Assembly (NCBI GenBank): GCA_007644065.1
Contig: VJWN01000011.1
Coordinates: forward strand, 1,516,168 to 1,580,167
Length of the DNA: 64,000 nucleotides
Reading direction: 5' to 3'
From: Margaritispora aquatica
Lineage: Eukaryota; Ascomycota; Leotiomycetes; Helotiales; Discinellaceae
The notes beneath the pieces were generated by a model that had not been told where the DNA came from, did not search any database, and saw only the letters and a program-made list of their open reading frames with translations. Positions 34,653 through 48,138 of the stretch are shown here, one piece after another. The position numbers and the translations under genes were made by a program. Position 1 is the stretch's first letter. Every line of letters starts with the position of its first letter.

Positions 34653-35418
34653 GGTGCGTTATGTAGGCGACTATGAAATCGCACGATTGTTTCGAATATG
34701 GTCTTCGTGGACGTGCGAAACTGTTGGTAATAGGATCAGACGATTCCCGAAGTAAATCGAGGCGCCGGGGATGATCAGATAAAGACCGCAGATTTCAAGT
34801 AGATATGTACACTCCGAAGCAAAGGATGACGATAGACACGAAATAGAGGAAGGGACTTGAGGTCCAGTCTGATGTTGAAATGGATGTATGTACAGTATGT
34901 CCTCGTACTAAACGTAGTCAATGGTCGGCCACTTCGGCCCTGTACTTCCTGCCCTCCCGCCTGCATTGCGTGGCGATCCACCCAAATTTCTCCACCCAAT
35001 CATGATCTACTGATTTGCCGAACAAGAAAGGGGAAACTGATATATTTATAAATAGGTATTCATGAAAAAGAAGGCATCTTAGCAACAAAGATCCTAATAA
35101 TAAGATAAATAAGTAATCTCACTTGTTTTGTCTTGGAGCAAGTGTGGCATCAGCATAAAACTACTCCAACAGCTCAGCTAAGCTCAGGTACTCAGTGCTC
35201 TCAAGAAAGCCGATTTTTCAATCCAGCAGTCAAGCGATAACCAATTTTGAATTGTAATACAAACAGCAAATTACAGGGTGAAATTTTGACTCGCTTAGTC
35301 GAGCCTCCTGTCTTTTGTTTGTCCTTTCACGTCGTCTCGTTTCTACCATAGCTCAGCTTGATCTGATTAACCCAAACTCCAAATCACTTGCTAACTGTTG
35401 TATATGTGCGCCCTTCCA
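34653..35418. other. Intergenic region, YTP1-like promoter
   Basis: No gene seen. The right end is the 3' UTR of the cupredoxin gene. Confidence 0.5.
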
Positions 35419-36124
35419 TCAATATAACACAACTGCCAAAACACCAGCAAGAGCACCGATCCTCCACCCAACAGCGTGTCCACCTGCTGCAGCGCTCCTC
35501 GTTGTAGTAGGAGTTGCTGCACTGCTGCTCGAAGCTGGTGAGGTTGTGCTTGAAGTCGGCGATGTTGAGCTTGTGTTGGTGACGACCACACCTTGCTGAA
35601 CACCGCTTGGCTCTGAGTAGCTTGTATTCGCAACATTGGCAGCAGCAGCCACATAATTTGCCAGCGTCATTTCAGTGCTGTTGGGTGGATTGATGACTCC
35701 CGCCATCCCGCGCGTGCAGTGTCCTCCACCTCCTCTCTGGGAGCAATAGTACCAGATTGGATCGGTATTGTTTATGGTGATTTGAAAAGTCCGGTTCTGG
35801 TATGACAGTCAGTTTGAAATACAGAACCACAGAACATGTTTTCGTGGCAAAGCGAATGTGTCGGCTTACAGCGACGCCCATCATGGACGAAATGAAACCA
35901 GAGTAAATTCCAGTTTTATTGCCGGACATGCAAGGCGAGTCATAGGGACCTTGAACCACATTGTGATTAATAGGATAAAAGGAGAAGACGACAGTGTCCC
36001 CTACGGCCGCGATAGTCGTGTTTGGCGAGTATACAAGTCCGCCCTGGCCGACAGCTACTTGGTGAATAGCAGCATTTACTGCTAGAGCTGAAGTTGCGAC
36101 TGCGGTGATAATCGAAATGAGCAT
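35419..36124 (-). CDS. Secreted GPI-type cupredoxin (extracellular Ser-rich protein)
   Basis: Exons 36124-35870 and 35796-35419 on the minus strand; 210 aa. Signal peptide at residues 1-19. The cupredoxin fold spans about 20-125 and keeps a full type 1 copper set: His54 (INHNV), Cys103 (WYYCSQ), His111 (GGGHC) and Met116 (RGM). After ~125 comes a Ser/Thr/Pro-rich stalk and a hydrophobic C-terminus (WRIGALAGVLAVVLY), the pattern of a GPI-anchored wall protein. Such proteins are common in filamentous ascomycetes and often upregulated in planta, but their reaction is unknown. It belongs with the block of surface and secreted genes at 33-41 kb. Confidence 0.9.
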
Positions 36125-37344
36125 ATTGATAGCAGATTAATATGATGACTGTTTGTTAGATATGAGATGAGCGGATTGGAGAGAGCTTCGAGAGAAACCA
36201 GCGAAATGTGGGGTATAAGTACTATTAGTTGTGTGATTCATGGCTGAATGAAGTTGGGAGAAGTCACACAAACGGTTACTCAGGAATCGCATCCGGGCTC
36301 CCGAAATAAGCTTGGTTGATTTTCACTTGTAATACGCGAAACTAGCAGCGTAGCACCTAGTGCCTGGTCAGATTATCTTGTTGATTCTTACTATGTGGTA
36401 TTGAACTGAGAACAGAAGTCTCGCAAAACTCTTGAATGGGTTTCATCGTTTTCGGATTTAGAGTATTAATATACTTGCCCCATGGTATTGATCAAAAGCT
36501 GAGAAAGATTAAAGTTCAACCTTCGAGTCAGCCATGTGTGACCGACTTAGGTTCGCCAATGATACATTAGTTCAAAGCTTGATTTGGGTCTAGCCGTCGG
36601 TTAGTAGGTAAGACAAACCAATGATATCTACGTCCGAGACCATCCTCCTGCTCCCTATTTGACTGTTGACGTCTAGCGTTTTCTGAGGGATTGCGACACA
36701 TTCCAGCTGATCTTAAGCTGATATTCTATTGCACCGAATCACAAGTCATACTTATGCTTGCAATAATGTGCAAATATGCTGGTGTCTAGTTTAATACGTG
36801 AGCGATATTCTTCTTAGCTATTTTCAAGCATCCCGCTACGCTGTGAAATTTGTTGGCGAAGACAGAAACCCCTTTCAGCTCTAACTGAGGAGGACGAATA
36901 TAGTGAGATCGATTCCTCCACTGACTAAACTTAAACCCTCAACTAGCCGTTCAAGCAACTCTTTGCACATCTAAGCATATCGTGATGGCATTGAAGCTCT
37001 TCGAGACTTGCTGTTCATGTAATGAGTGTTCACTTTGAGATATTCTGAAATCAAATATCAGGCAACTAACCTAATATTACAATACCATCATGATCCCGCT
37101 GCAACTTGAAACCTTCAAAGAGCAGTAGTAATGATTGCGTTTTGGGACATTTAAGCGAGATTGAAAATTGAAGAAAGATGAATAAAACCGAAGACTTCTA
37201 CGTCTGGAAGCAAGATAGACCTCGAGAGATAAAATCATTAAACATAATCATTTCCAGGCTACATACGACACGTGGTAAGGATTCTTAATGCATCGTCCAA
37301 TACCTTCAGAACTCATTTCAATCTGTGACTTTGCTCTCCATGTA
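36125..37344. other. 1.2 kb gene-free region
   Basis: Promoter of the cupredoxin gene on its left and the 3' end of the next gene on its right. No long open frame, repeat or RNA gene is seen. Confidence 0.5.
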
Positions 37345-37915
37345 TCACCGACAAACTGGCAGCGTGGTTGGAGCAACTGCTGGCAACACTGGGTTGGTCT
37401 GCGAGCAGCCACTGATGTAACCAAATGCAAAGTCATCAATCGCAGCCGTGTATAAAGCGCCGCAATTGGGATCAGAAGGAGTTGCTTGCGCGACATTGAA
37501 GTATGAGCATACATCATGGGAGAAGCAATCTTGTGTGCTGTTTCTATTAGTTCCCAGTTCCAAATGGAAGACTGGTGTAACTTACTAGACATTCCCAATT
37601 CCAATTCCAGAACATCCCTCACCACAACGTCCATTACAACTGTTACTGCACGGCTACCTGTTAATTCCTGCACAAAGAGCTCAAGGCTAGTGCACGGAGA
37701 GTTTAGATCGGCTGAAATGACAAAACTTACTCTCCGCCATCAGGATTGTCTCCAAAGTTACTACCGACTAATCCGGTCCAAGTACAGAATTGACCCTTGG
37801 CATTTGTCCAACTGGCCGTTGTCTGCTGTCCTATTTTCAAGCAAGTAATTGCGTTGGCTCCACCTATGAATGCCGCAACAAGGACAAGGCCGGGTATCAA
37901 GTTGAATGAGACCAT
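37345..37915 (-). CDS. Small secreted Cys-rich protein with CFSHDVC motif
   Basis: Exons 37915-37731, 37645-37586, 37537-37345 on the minus strand; 145 aa. Signal peptide of about 22 residues (ends GGANA). The mature protein has eleven or so cysteines, the blocks CLKIGQQTTASWTNAKGQFC and CNGRCGEGC, and DCFSHDVCSYF. The last resembles the CXXHDXC active-site loop of secreted phospholipase A2, but here only one Cys precedes the His by three residues and the calcium loop is not recognisable. It matches a widespread fungal family of small secreted proteins (DUF-type). Function unknown; candidate effector or wall protein. Both introns have canonical GTAAGT donors. Confidence 0.85.
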
Positions 37916-39069
37916 TGTGAAGATGAGACTCAACGATTTGGGTGAAGTGAAGATCAGTTGGTCCTTAATAGAAACTGCAAACAACAAGAATAAAGAGTAG
38001 GGAGTAAGAGAGAGGGAAAGAGGACGTGGAAACAGTAGGTAGGAAGGAAGGACGAATAAGTACCTATAAATTCTCGCCTGACATGAAATCTCTGCACAAA
38101 GAACCTCGGACAGTAGCGAGCAGGAGCAACGGTTAAAGGTTAAAGCATGCCTTAAACTCGTAATTAAACCAGATAAAAGGCATATGAAAAACGCCTCCAT
38201 TTTCTGAGGGAAATCAAGGCGGAGATGTACCTGCTTTTCGTAGTCGCCAAGTATACAAGGTAGGCAAATACTGGAAACACCGGACATGGTGCGAAATCCG
38301 GGGAACACGGGGTAAACCAACTTCCTGTGGCTGGAGAAAAGTGCGATCAATGTTCGAGTGTAGGTTTAGGAATCTCGGGTCTCTCTTATTTCTCTTATTG
38401 ACTCTATCGTTGGGAGATTTGGGTCTACTGAATTCCTGGGTGTTTTTTTTGCCCAGAAACTGCTGGCTGAATCCATGTAAGCTATCGTGAAGGATATCTC
38501 ACACCTGGTCTTGGCTCTGGCTGAATAAAGCTATTGCGGATCTCGGGAAATGGACTGGTACCTGCATACTCATGCACCCAAGCCTCAAGGGCACACAACT
38601 GACTCTTTCAAGCTGAGTCGCAAATTTCTCGGATGATGCAATATGTTGCTTATGGAAATTTTGTGACATGGAATCCTCGACTCATCCCATTCTCACCACC
38701 TGGTCGGTGACAGATTGATGACAGCAGAAATTCTGCTGCTGGCAATTAAACAATGCATTCCAACAGAATCATAGATAATCAGCTCCAGTCTCGATGTACT
38801 TGTAGCGATTGATGCACGCCCCACACGTAACGGACTATGAAATATTAAAGTCCTCAAGGGCGTATGATCAAATAATTCCGAAGAACACAGTGGAGGGGTT
38901 TCAATGATCATGGTCAAACACTAAGGCAGAGACAGTTCGCTTGGCTAGCAAATCACTTCCCAATAGCATCACAGTTAGGATGTTTTACATATGGTTATCA
39001 AATGTTTTGATTGTCGGGTATATTGCAACGCTACAAAACACATTGTAATTGATTAATGGTTTCGAACTT
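37916..39069. other. 1.15 kb gene-free region
   Basis: Promoter of the small secreted protein gene. A T-run lies near 38441. No gene recognised. Confidence 0.5.
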
Positions 39070-40497
<1,428 letters not shown>

Positions 40498-41642
40498 CTT
40501 GAAATGCGCAAAGAAATAAAAACCAAAAATTGAGAATGAAAGAAGTGAAGTGTACGATCCAAAACACAACCGAATTCTGGAGACATGGCGAGGTTATTAT
40601 CCTCTTAGGTTTCGGCCATTAAAATTGGCGCAACAGATTCAAGGCTAGACAAGGAGCATCCAGAATAGGAGAATGAGACAAGATGTTTCGTGCCAGAAGA
40701 GGCTGAACCGACTCCCTCACACTCATTCAGTGAGTTTCCTCGCCAAGTCACACAACGCCAAGTGAAGCACCTTCGTAAGATTTCCCATGGGTAATGCAAG
40801 CCAAGCGCCAAGCTCGTTTGCGCAATGCCTGTTCCCCTGGTGCCCCTTCCCCTTCGTGGGGTCCTTCAGGGGAAAAAACCACTGACCACCAATGAATCCC
40901 TTTCAAGTCGCCGAGGGAGATGCAACGACCTTGAGACCCAAACATTCGCCGCGAATATAGTGCGTTGTCGCATGCGTACGCTTTTTCATTGGACATAGGA
41001 AAAAATGTCCATTCGGGATACAATGGGCGAAATAGCCTGGTAAGAATCATCTAGATTGCGGGTATTCTTGCTGAACGCCATGTACGGGGTGGGGTATGCG
41101 AAGGCCTGGAAGGGGAGGTAGTGGTGTTACACATGGGAAGGACGAATTACTCTGTACGTAGTATCCGAAGTCTGGACATCGCTCTAAGCTTTCTTCTGCT
41201 GACGAAAAGGATCAAGGGGTCAGTAGAATAAGAGGAGAGATGAGACTCAGGACTCTTCTGGTGACGTTTAATTGGTAACATAGAACTTTTCGTTCATCCG
41301 GTCTTCCAAGCACTGGTCTGGACGCGGTCTTGCCACCACCCGAAACACTACTCTGACGGCCTAAGTTGGGACAATACTCCCTTTAGCTCAAGATCAGAGT
41401 ATCCATTCGTGCCTTTCAACATGTACATGTCTCTCTCTATCATATTAACCAGGTAAACCTTTATTTCGTCGCAACTTGACAATCAGATGACTGTTTTCTG
41501 TGCTCAAGTCATCATCAAAAGCAAGATGTCGCCTTTAACGGTGCTATTTCAACGACTACTAATTATGATGAATGCACACTAATAGGTGCTTTGTAAGACT
41601 ACTGTCACGATATGCAAAGTCCGTCATCGCTGTTCAACCTAT
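40498..41642. other. 1.1 kb gene-free region
   Basis: Protease promoter at the left. At 40840-40870 there is a GC-rich CCCCTTCCCC...AGGGG stretch; CCCCT is a stress-response-element core, so this is a weak candidate regulatory site. No gene seen. Confidence 0.45.
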
Positions 41643-42857
41643 TCAGGAGAAAAAGAATGCATTTCCACCAAGGTCTCTTTTTACTTCCTTTTGATAGTCT
41701 TTCTCCGGATCAAAGTCCTGCCATACACTTGCAGGGAAAATGTGTTTGTTCCTCTCATACCATCGCCTGTCGACAACTTTAGTGAAGGTCGCATCATCTT
41801 CCATGCCTTCCAGCTGAAAATCCTCGGTCTGAACGTCTGGCACTTGTGTCTTGTCTTTAGGCTGGGACAAAGGGTTGTAGGTATCTAGATCAATGGGTTC
41901 TGCTGGAGGATTGGGGGCGGTGGTAACATCTGAAGAATAATCAAAGAGAATGCGATTATTTGGTCCCCGGGTTTTGTTGATGATAAAATAGTAAAAATCG
42001 TAATGCTAACATTGACATCAGCACAACAGTCCATAGTGCAGCTGGGGAACAACATACGTGCGGAATGATTAGGTTTCCCCTCACAAGCATCAGGTCATCA
42101 ACACCAATTTTGGCCCATTCCCTTCTACTGTTGACCTTCTCGCCGACGCCTAGCTCTGCGCCCACCTTTCTGCTTCTATCCAGGAAGACCCATATGTAGT
42201 CACCCTTTTTTACTTTACACATACCACCTGGGATGTTTGTCCCATCATAGAACACAAAAGGAATATATACCTCAGTTGCCTTTACAGACTCCTGAATAAG
42301 CATAAATTCCTTTCTCAAGCTCTCTCTCGTTTGTGCCTCTCGCAGCAAGGCAGACTTCGTAAGAGCTTTGGGAACCACACTTAGAGAAGTGTTTACACCA
42401 ATCTTCTTAGACACACCTTCTGTTGGCGTTGCATCTCTAGTTGAATTGGGAGTGGTATCTGTATCGTTGTCCTGAGCTTCCTCTTCGTCGAAGCCGAAGC
42501 TCAATTTAGGTACACCCACCTTGCGTTTCTTTTTCGTCTTTTTGGTAGAATCATTCATCACTGAGACACTGTACTATGGCTATTAGTCCCCAATTTGAAG
42601 CATAATTTTAGATAGATAGTTAGTACTCACCCGCTTGGTGTTGTCGTTCCAGAGGAACCTCGACTGCTTCCGCCCAGCTGCATAGTATCCTGTACATCTC
42701 GTTCTTTTTGTTCGATTGCCTCTGCACGCCTCTTTCGAAAATCTGAAAGCGCGACCAAGCCGACGGTTTGTGTACTCAGAAGATCCTCTGCTGTCTTTGC
42801 TTGTGGTGTGAAACGCGGATTAGGCGTTGATACTCCAGAGGGGAGATTAGATGCCAT
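41643..42857 (-). CDS. FAM50/XAP5 family nuclear protein
   Basis: Exons 42857-42631, 42568-42058, 42005-41643 on the minus strand; 366 aa. Human FAM50A is a nuclear spliceosome-associated protein. [20 protein letters not shown] near residue 30 is the FAM50 N-terminal coiled coil. A basic [10 protein letters not shown] stretch (about residue 85) is a nuclear signal. The XAP5 domain then shows the RESLRKEF helix, [33 protein letters not shown] and [16 protein letters not shown]. Length is close to the 340 aa of animals. The second intron splits the PH/HYDFYYF junction, a reliable anchor for the model. Confidence 0.92.
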
Positions 42858-43349
42858 GTTCTAGGATGAGATAGCGCCTGGCTCTACCAGGTAACTGTCA
42901 AGGGACAGATGCGAGAGGCGAATTTTTGAATTACAGTGGATGTGAAAAATGGTATATAAATCCGGTGGGAGGGCTGCGATTGAGGTGCAGCCTCGTTCTT
43001 GTCCTCAGTAACATCCAGGTTCGGTTGATTCTCGGCTTGTTTATGTGAATATCCTCGGATTCTTTCGTCAGCCTTGCATTCATGCCTCACTCCACTCAGC
43101 ATGAGATGAGTACTTAGCAGCGATACCCGTGTCTTTTTCTGCCCACCCTATTTACTTAGTTACATTAAAACACATAAGGATGCAAAAGGATAACGGTTTA
43201 TAACATAAATGAGTTTGGTCAAGTCATCTGGCTATGGCTGAACGGCGAAGGAAATTGTCCGAAGTTGGACAACAGTCTAAGACTGTGATTCCAAATGCCC
43301 CATTCCGTATGTTCAAGTTGAAGCACTAGAATCCTGTCTTTAAAGATCT
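42858..43349. promoter_or_regulatory. Divergent promoter, FAM50 gene and SDR-like gene
   Basis: 492 bases between opposite start codons; no gene seen. Confidence 0.5.
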
Positions 43350-44477
43350 ATGCTGATTCATCGTCCAGCTATACACAACTCACCAAGAGTCTGGTTTATC
43401 ACATCATCACTGTCTCCACTGGTTGTTCGACTTATTCGGCTATTGCTTACTCATGGCGATTATGTTGCAGCAGGTCTTCCACCCGCTGAAATTGAAGATG
43501 AGGAAAGAAGCAGCGAGTTTAGGGAGCTGATCAATGAATGTAAGAGTGAGAAAGAGGGCTGCGAAGGATGGAAGGACAGGATACGCGGTATTCCTTGTGA
43601 TGGAAAGGTTGTGGGCCAGTGTGGTGCTGCTGTTGCCGAAGCTGTGGAAGTGTTTGGACGAATTGATATCTTGCTCTGCTCTACTTCTGAAGGTCTGTCA
43701 ACCCACGAAGATTCATACAGAGATTTCTGACACAATGTAGCTGTGGTAGGAACAGTCGAAGAACTCTCTACCTCGACTGCCACCCAGAACTTGGTCCGTG
43801 ATCAATTTGAAACTGTCTTCTTCAGCCAGGTCAATTTCATCAAAGCCACTCTTCCTCTTCTCCGAGAGAAGCATACTGGGCATATTGTCATTCTCACCGG
43901 TATTACCGGACACATTGGAACACCGGGAATGCCGATGTATAGTGCTGCTACTTGGGCATTGGAGGGTTATTGTGATTCTTTGGCGTATGAAATTGCACCA
44001 TTTAATATTAAAATGACAATTGTGCAGCCAAACAAGGAGATCACCGTTCTTACGAACAAGATCATATTCTCACCTCAGTTACCCGAATATGAGAGTCAAA
44101 ACAATCCAGCTCCTGGCCTTCGAGACATTCTGGTAAATGTGGTAAATGTAAATCCCCAAACTCGCATGCCTGAGAATGGAAAGAACGAGATCATATCCAG
44201 ATACCCACGGCTACCGAAAGAGGCCAGGGATATGTTAGTGCTAGAGACAGTGCACGCCTTGACAGCAATTGGAGGCCATGAGAATCCGCCTGCAAGACAC
44301 ATCGTTGGTTATGAAGGAGTGGCATCTGTGAAGGAAAAGCTTAAGACTGTTAGCGAGGAGCTTGAGGATTTTGTGGAGGTCAGCTGTGCAGTCGATATCT
44401 TCAGGAGTGACGTTGGCGCTGCAGCTTTACAAGGACACGGTTATGAAGGAGACGAGAGCCAGAAAATTGCAAAATGA
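43350..44477 (+). CDS. SDR-fold protein with degenerate active site
   Basis: Exons 43350-43692 and 43741-44477; 359 aa. It follows the short-chain dehydrogenase plan: a first beta strand VWFITSS, HGDYVAAG, GRIDILLC, GHIVILTG, GMPMYSAATWALEGYCDSLAYE and FNIKMTIVQP. Key residues are lost. The glycine-rich TGXXXGXG loop reads TSSLSPLVV, the NNAG motif reads CSTS, the Ser of the catalytic strand is Thr-Gly, and the YXXXK pair is Tyr181 with Thr185 in place of Lys. Normal reductase chemistry is therefore unlikely; a regulatory or binding role is inferred. A proline-free C-terminal extension of about 100 residues is unlike typical SDRs. It converges on the lipid kinase gene with a 93-base gap. Confidence 0.8.
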
Positions 44478-44570
44478 TAGTCACAACTCAATGAGATAAT
44501 CATGCTAATGTCTAATGCCATAACATTCTAAGCTGCACGAAGATCCACATCTAGTTCTTTGTACTCGTTT

Positions 44571-45923
44571 TCAATCTACAACAATCATCACAGCTTCTTG
44601 ATCGCTTTTGACTATTTCAAACTCCATCCAACCTCCCTCCTCCACACCAATTATCAAACCATCAACACAACAACGCCTCCATTTCCAACTTGCACCTGGC
44701 TCTCGAAATGTTATTTTGGCCTTCTGCACAACCCCATAATCAACTGCATCCAAAGCGACATGCTTGCCGTTATCATAAGCCGCCTTCATAATTTCCATGG
44801 CTTCATTTCCTCCAAGAGGGCCAAATCTGACCAACCTTAATTTCCCATCCAGAGGTTCGCTGAGCGGAGAAATTGTGAACGTCTTTTCGAGGTTTGAAAC
44901 CAAGGTTGCTAGAAGATAGCCATGGTCTTTTGCCTGCAACTCCTTGCCATCAATGGTAACTTGGGCTTGGTAGGCGTGTGGTGTTCCCTGATCTGGGAAA
45001 AGCAGATCCTTTGCAACGAGTCCAAATCGCTTGTCTCCAAACTTCCTGTATTCTGTTGTATCAGAGTCCGCAACTAGAGTCGCATGGAGGCCATAGCTTG
45101 CCACCACAGCTCCATACAAGCTGTTGTGCTTCAGTGGTGTTTCCCTCCGTCCTTCATCAGTCAGTAGTCGAGCTCCGCTAGAGAACCCGACCCTAAACAT
45201 CGGAAGAGGACGTGGAGAGCCGTTCAACAGGGTTCGTAGGCTTTGAATATAAAGTGAGGAAACCGTTGAATCCCTATGGAGTGAATGAAACAGAGCATTG
45301 CCCGTGCCCAGAGGAATTAAGACGACGATTGGCTTGACATAATATCTGTGATATCCATAAGTATTATTCTGTGAAAAGCGTGGAGGTTCATACTGTGGGT
45401 CCGGCAAGTCCTCAAATAAACCATTAATTGTATCCACCACTCCTCCATCTCCACTCAGAAGAATTACTGTTTGCTCGACACCCCGCTCAGCACTCTCCTT
45501 CAGCGTAGTTCTCCCGAAATTCTTTAGAGATTCTGCAGAGCTAGTCATGGTGACATTGCATCGCGTTTCGCCCCATCCAAGCTCTTCAAGGAGAGGATGT
45601 AAGATATGGTCCCAGAACTGTGACGCAAGTCCAGTTCCAGACAAGGTTGAGATGACAACTTGTAGCACACATCCATTCTCGTTTCGAGGTTGCATGTATC
45701 GAGGCAACTGCGTAATAGAATGTTCGGTGAGAAATGATGGTGGTAGCTCGCTTACAAACGTGGTTCGAAGCTTCACAGAGAGGGGTGAAGATGATATCGT
45801 GGGATCAAGGCTCAGGACGGCGAGGTTACGAGCCTCAACCTGGCTCCTCCTGATCACGGCAATCACATCTTCTGATTTGATACTTTCTGTATTGATAGAG
45901 AGAACCCCATCCTTGAATAGCAT
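44571..45923 (-). CDS. Lipid kinase with diacylglycerol/sphingoid-base kinase catalytic domain
   Basis: Single exon, 450 aa. The DAGKc domain (PF00781) spans about 80-230 with VLQVVISTLSGTGLA as the first strand, the VILLSGDGGVVDTING motif that carries the ATP-binding GDG, and VLIPLGTGNALFHS as the third motif. A C-terminal half with SLYGAVVASYGLHATLVAD and two beta-rich blocks fits the long-chain-base kinase fold. It could phosphorylate sphingoid bases or diacylglycerol; fungal members of this shorter class are not well characterised. No membrane segment is seen. Confidence 0.85.
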   Translation of the reverse strand: MLFKDGVLSINTESIKSEDVIAVIRRSQVEARNLAVLSLDPTISSSPLSVKLRTTFVSELPPSFLTEHSITQLPRYMQPRNENGCVLQVVISTLSGTGLASQFWDHILHPLLEELGWGETRCNVTMTSSAESLKNFGRTTLKESAERGVEQTVILLSGDGGVVDTINGLFEDLPDPQYEPPRFSQNNTYGYHRYYVKPIVVLIPLGTGNALFHSLHRDSTVSSLYIQSLRTLLNGSPRPLPMFRVGFSSGARLLTDEGRRETPLKHNSLYGAVVASYGLHATLVADSDTTEYRKFGDKRFGLVAKDLLFPDQGTPHAYQAQVTIDGKELQAKDHGYLLATLVSNLEKTFTISPLSEPLDGKLRLVRFGPLGGNEAMEIMKAAYDNGKHVALDAVDYGVVQKAKITFREPGASWKWRRCCVDGLIIGVEEGGWMEFEIVKSDQEAVMIVVD

Positions 45924-46475
45924 ACTTGCAAGAGAAGTGGCAGGTTTTCAACACGTAGATCCGACTAGCTAGCTGCTCCACCAAATTGACTTTAGAGGTT
46001 TGGATTAAGATCCGAGCTGAGGAAAGAATATGATACAAACGATGACAGAGATGGGTGAGGAGATAGGGATTAGTCCGGATCAGATGCAGCGCTGCCTAAG
46101 ACATAAGGTGGGTATGACCTAATCACGATATCTCAAGATGTTGTTCGCAAAATTGAGTAACTGTCGACTTACACAAAAATTCCCTAAAGGATACCCACTA
46201 GGTGGTTACTTTATAATATGAGCTCTCGTGGTAATCGAAGATTTCCAGATCCTAAAGTCGCTGAATATGTTAAGTTTTAGTATTACCTTGGGTAGAAATC
46301 ATATTCTAATTCGTTTTCAATCCATGCTGTTCAACCATCATAATGCCCATGGTGATGCACTTGAAGTGAGTCCTGATGAGTTTGGCATGAGTGCATAAGA
46401 CAGATCGGCCCTTCTGGTTTAGATTTCGTATTTGATGAACACTATCAACGAAGAAGCGATATCAATACCATGCTT
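45924..46475. other. Intergenic region, lipid kinase promoter
   Basis: About 550 bases. No gene seen. Confidence 0.5.
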
Positions 46476-48138
46476 TCATCGGATTACGGCATATCGAATT
46501 AGACCCATTACCGCACCTAAGACAATAGCGAAGGGTGCATCAACTCCAAACCACATGCCACCGGCATAACTTGTTGAGGCCACGACTAACCACCAAGGAT
46601 CATCGCCCAAACTCTTCCCTGCCTCAAAGCCGTCATCCACAAACCCAATTTGCCATAGACGATATACAGCAGTATAGATAAGCCCAACAGCTGCCGCGTT
46701 TACACCTCTCAATGAACTTTTCACCCACCGCTCCTTGCGAATAGCAGACCATATTCCCATTGTGCCATGTACAGTTATAATGCCAGGGAGGAACATCCCA
46801 AGGTATCCAAGGAGTGCGCCAACAGCTGGATTAAAGCTTCCAAAAGAAGCAGTCATACCACCAAGAAAGACCGCAAAGTTGAAATTGGGTCCTGGAAATG
46901 CTTGGATGATTGCAAGCCCAAGTAAAAAATCTCGAGGTGAAACCCAGCCTTCTGTAACCACGTACTCGCGAAGTAGAGGGATGACCACAGGACCTCCTCC
47001 AAAGATGATTGTGCCTGCAAGAAACATGTTTGAAAAGAGTTTGAAGAGAAGAGGTGGGCGCGGTAATGTGCCACGAAGGACCATAATGGTGATAAAGATG
47101 AGAATGAAAACAACTAGAATAGCTGCTCCTACTTTCCATGAAATTCGAAGTGTGCGTGCCTCTGGGATTATTCGAGGCTCCTCGACAGTCGATGAAGTAG
47201 TCTTTTCCTCAGGATTCGATATATCAGACGTCAGTGAGAGATGAATCGTATTTAATGTATCAGTCTGACCCATTGCAGTTGCAGGTTGCAAGTTTGATTC
47301 GCCTACAGGGTGATTTTGGATTGCTTCTTCGGGATTTGAAGCTTCTTTCTTGTGAAAAAGTCCCACTAGGTATCGTGCAGCAGGATGAACAAGCCGGAAG
47401 TCATATATGACAAGAGCAAAGCCTGCAAGTAACATCAAAAGTGGGAAATACCAGAGTGCGTTATACATAAGCCCTGCAGTTGCACCGAGGAAGAGGACAA
47501 TTCTGGTCATCTTGTCGGTTATGGCCTTTTGGCTGAGCTGAACAGCAGCTAGAGCTATCACTCCGACCACAGCAGCATTGAGTCCAGAGAGAAGAGCATA
47601 GGCCGGTCGGGGTAGACTCTCCCCAATATTCGACACACCAACGGACAGCCCATACATGCCCAGCGCACCTGGTAGCCTACATCTGGTTAGCATCATTCGC
47701 ATTGATTCTTAGCAGTTCAAAGCCTACGACCAAATGAGCAGTGCCAGAACTGCTGCCACGAAACCAGAATGAATGAGGTTTATACAGTAGAACATTTTTG
47801 TGCTACCCGGTCCTGAAAATGCTTGACAGACAGCAAACAGTTCTTGATACTGGAAGGATTTTAATCTTTTACACTTTCTTCTCCAAGGCAAGAACACAAG
47901 CTTACCATCTGTTCATCGATCCAACCCAACTTGTGAACATATTTATCGTGGAACTGTGTATCGCGTGAGCCATGCTGATTGCTGTATTGCGATGGAAAAA
48001 CATCGACATCATACATACAATTTTGAAGTGCACTGGTGGACCTCCAAAAGATGTGAAGCCTAGGTACCACCCTTGTTCCACAGCAGTCCAAGTCTGCGCA
48101 ACGCGTCGAGTCAACCATGGTGAGGTCCCAATTGCCAT
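46476..48138 (-). CDS. Chromate transporter family (CHR) membrane protein
   Basis: Exons 48138-48019, 47953-47906 (48 bases), 47849-47728, 47676-46476 on the minus strand; 496 aa. CHR proteins are best known for expelling chromate by antiport with sulfate-like substrates. The two homologous halves show the family glycine motif twice: GFTSFGGPPVHF near residue 30 and GTIIFGGGPVVIPLLREYVV near 285; each is followed by an AFSGPG or AFPGPNF loop. About ten hydrophobic segments are present, with a polar 60-residue linker between halves. Two-domain architecture is as in Neurospora CHR-1. Substrate is inferred, and the natural role may be anion balance. The small exons were placed by matching the FHDKYVHKLGWIDEQM segment. 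Confidence 0.92.
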
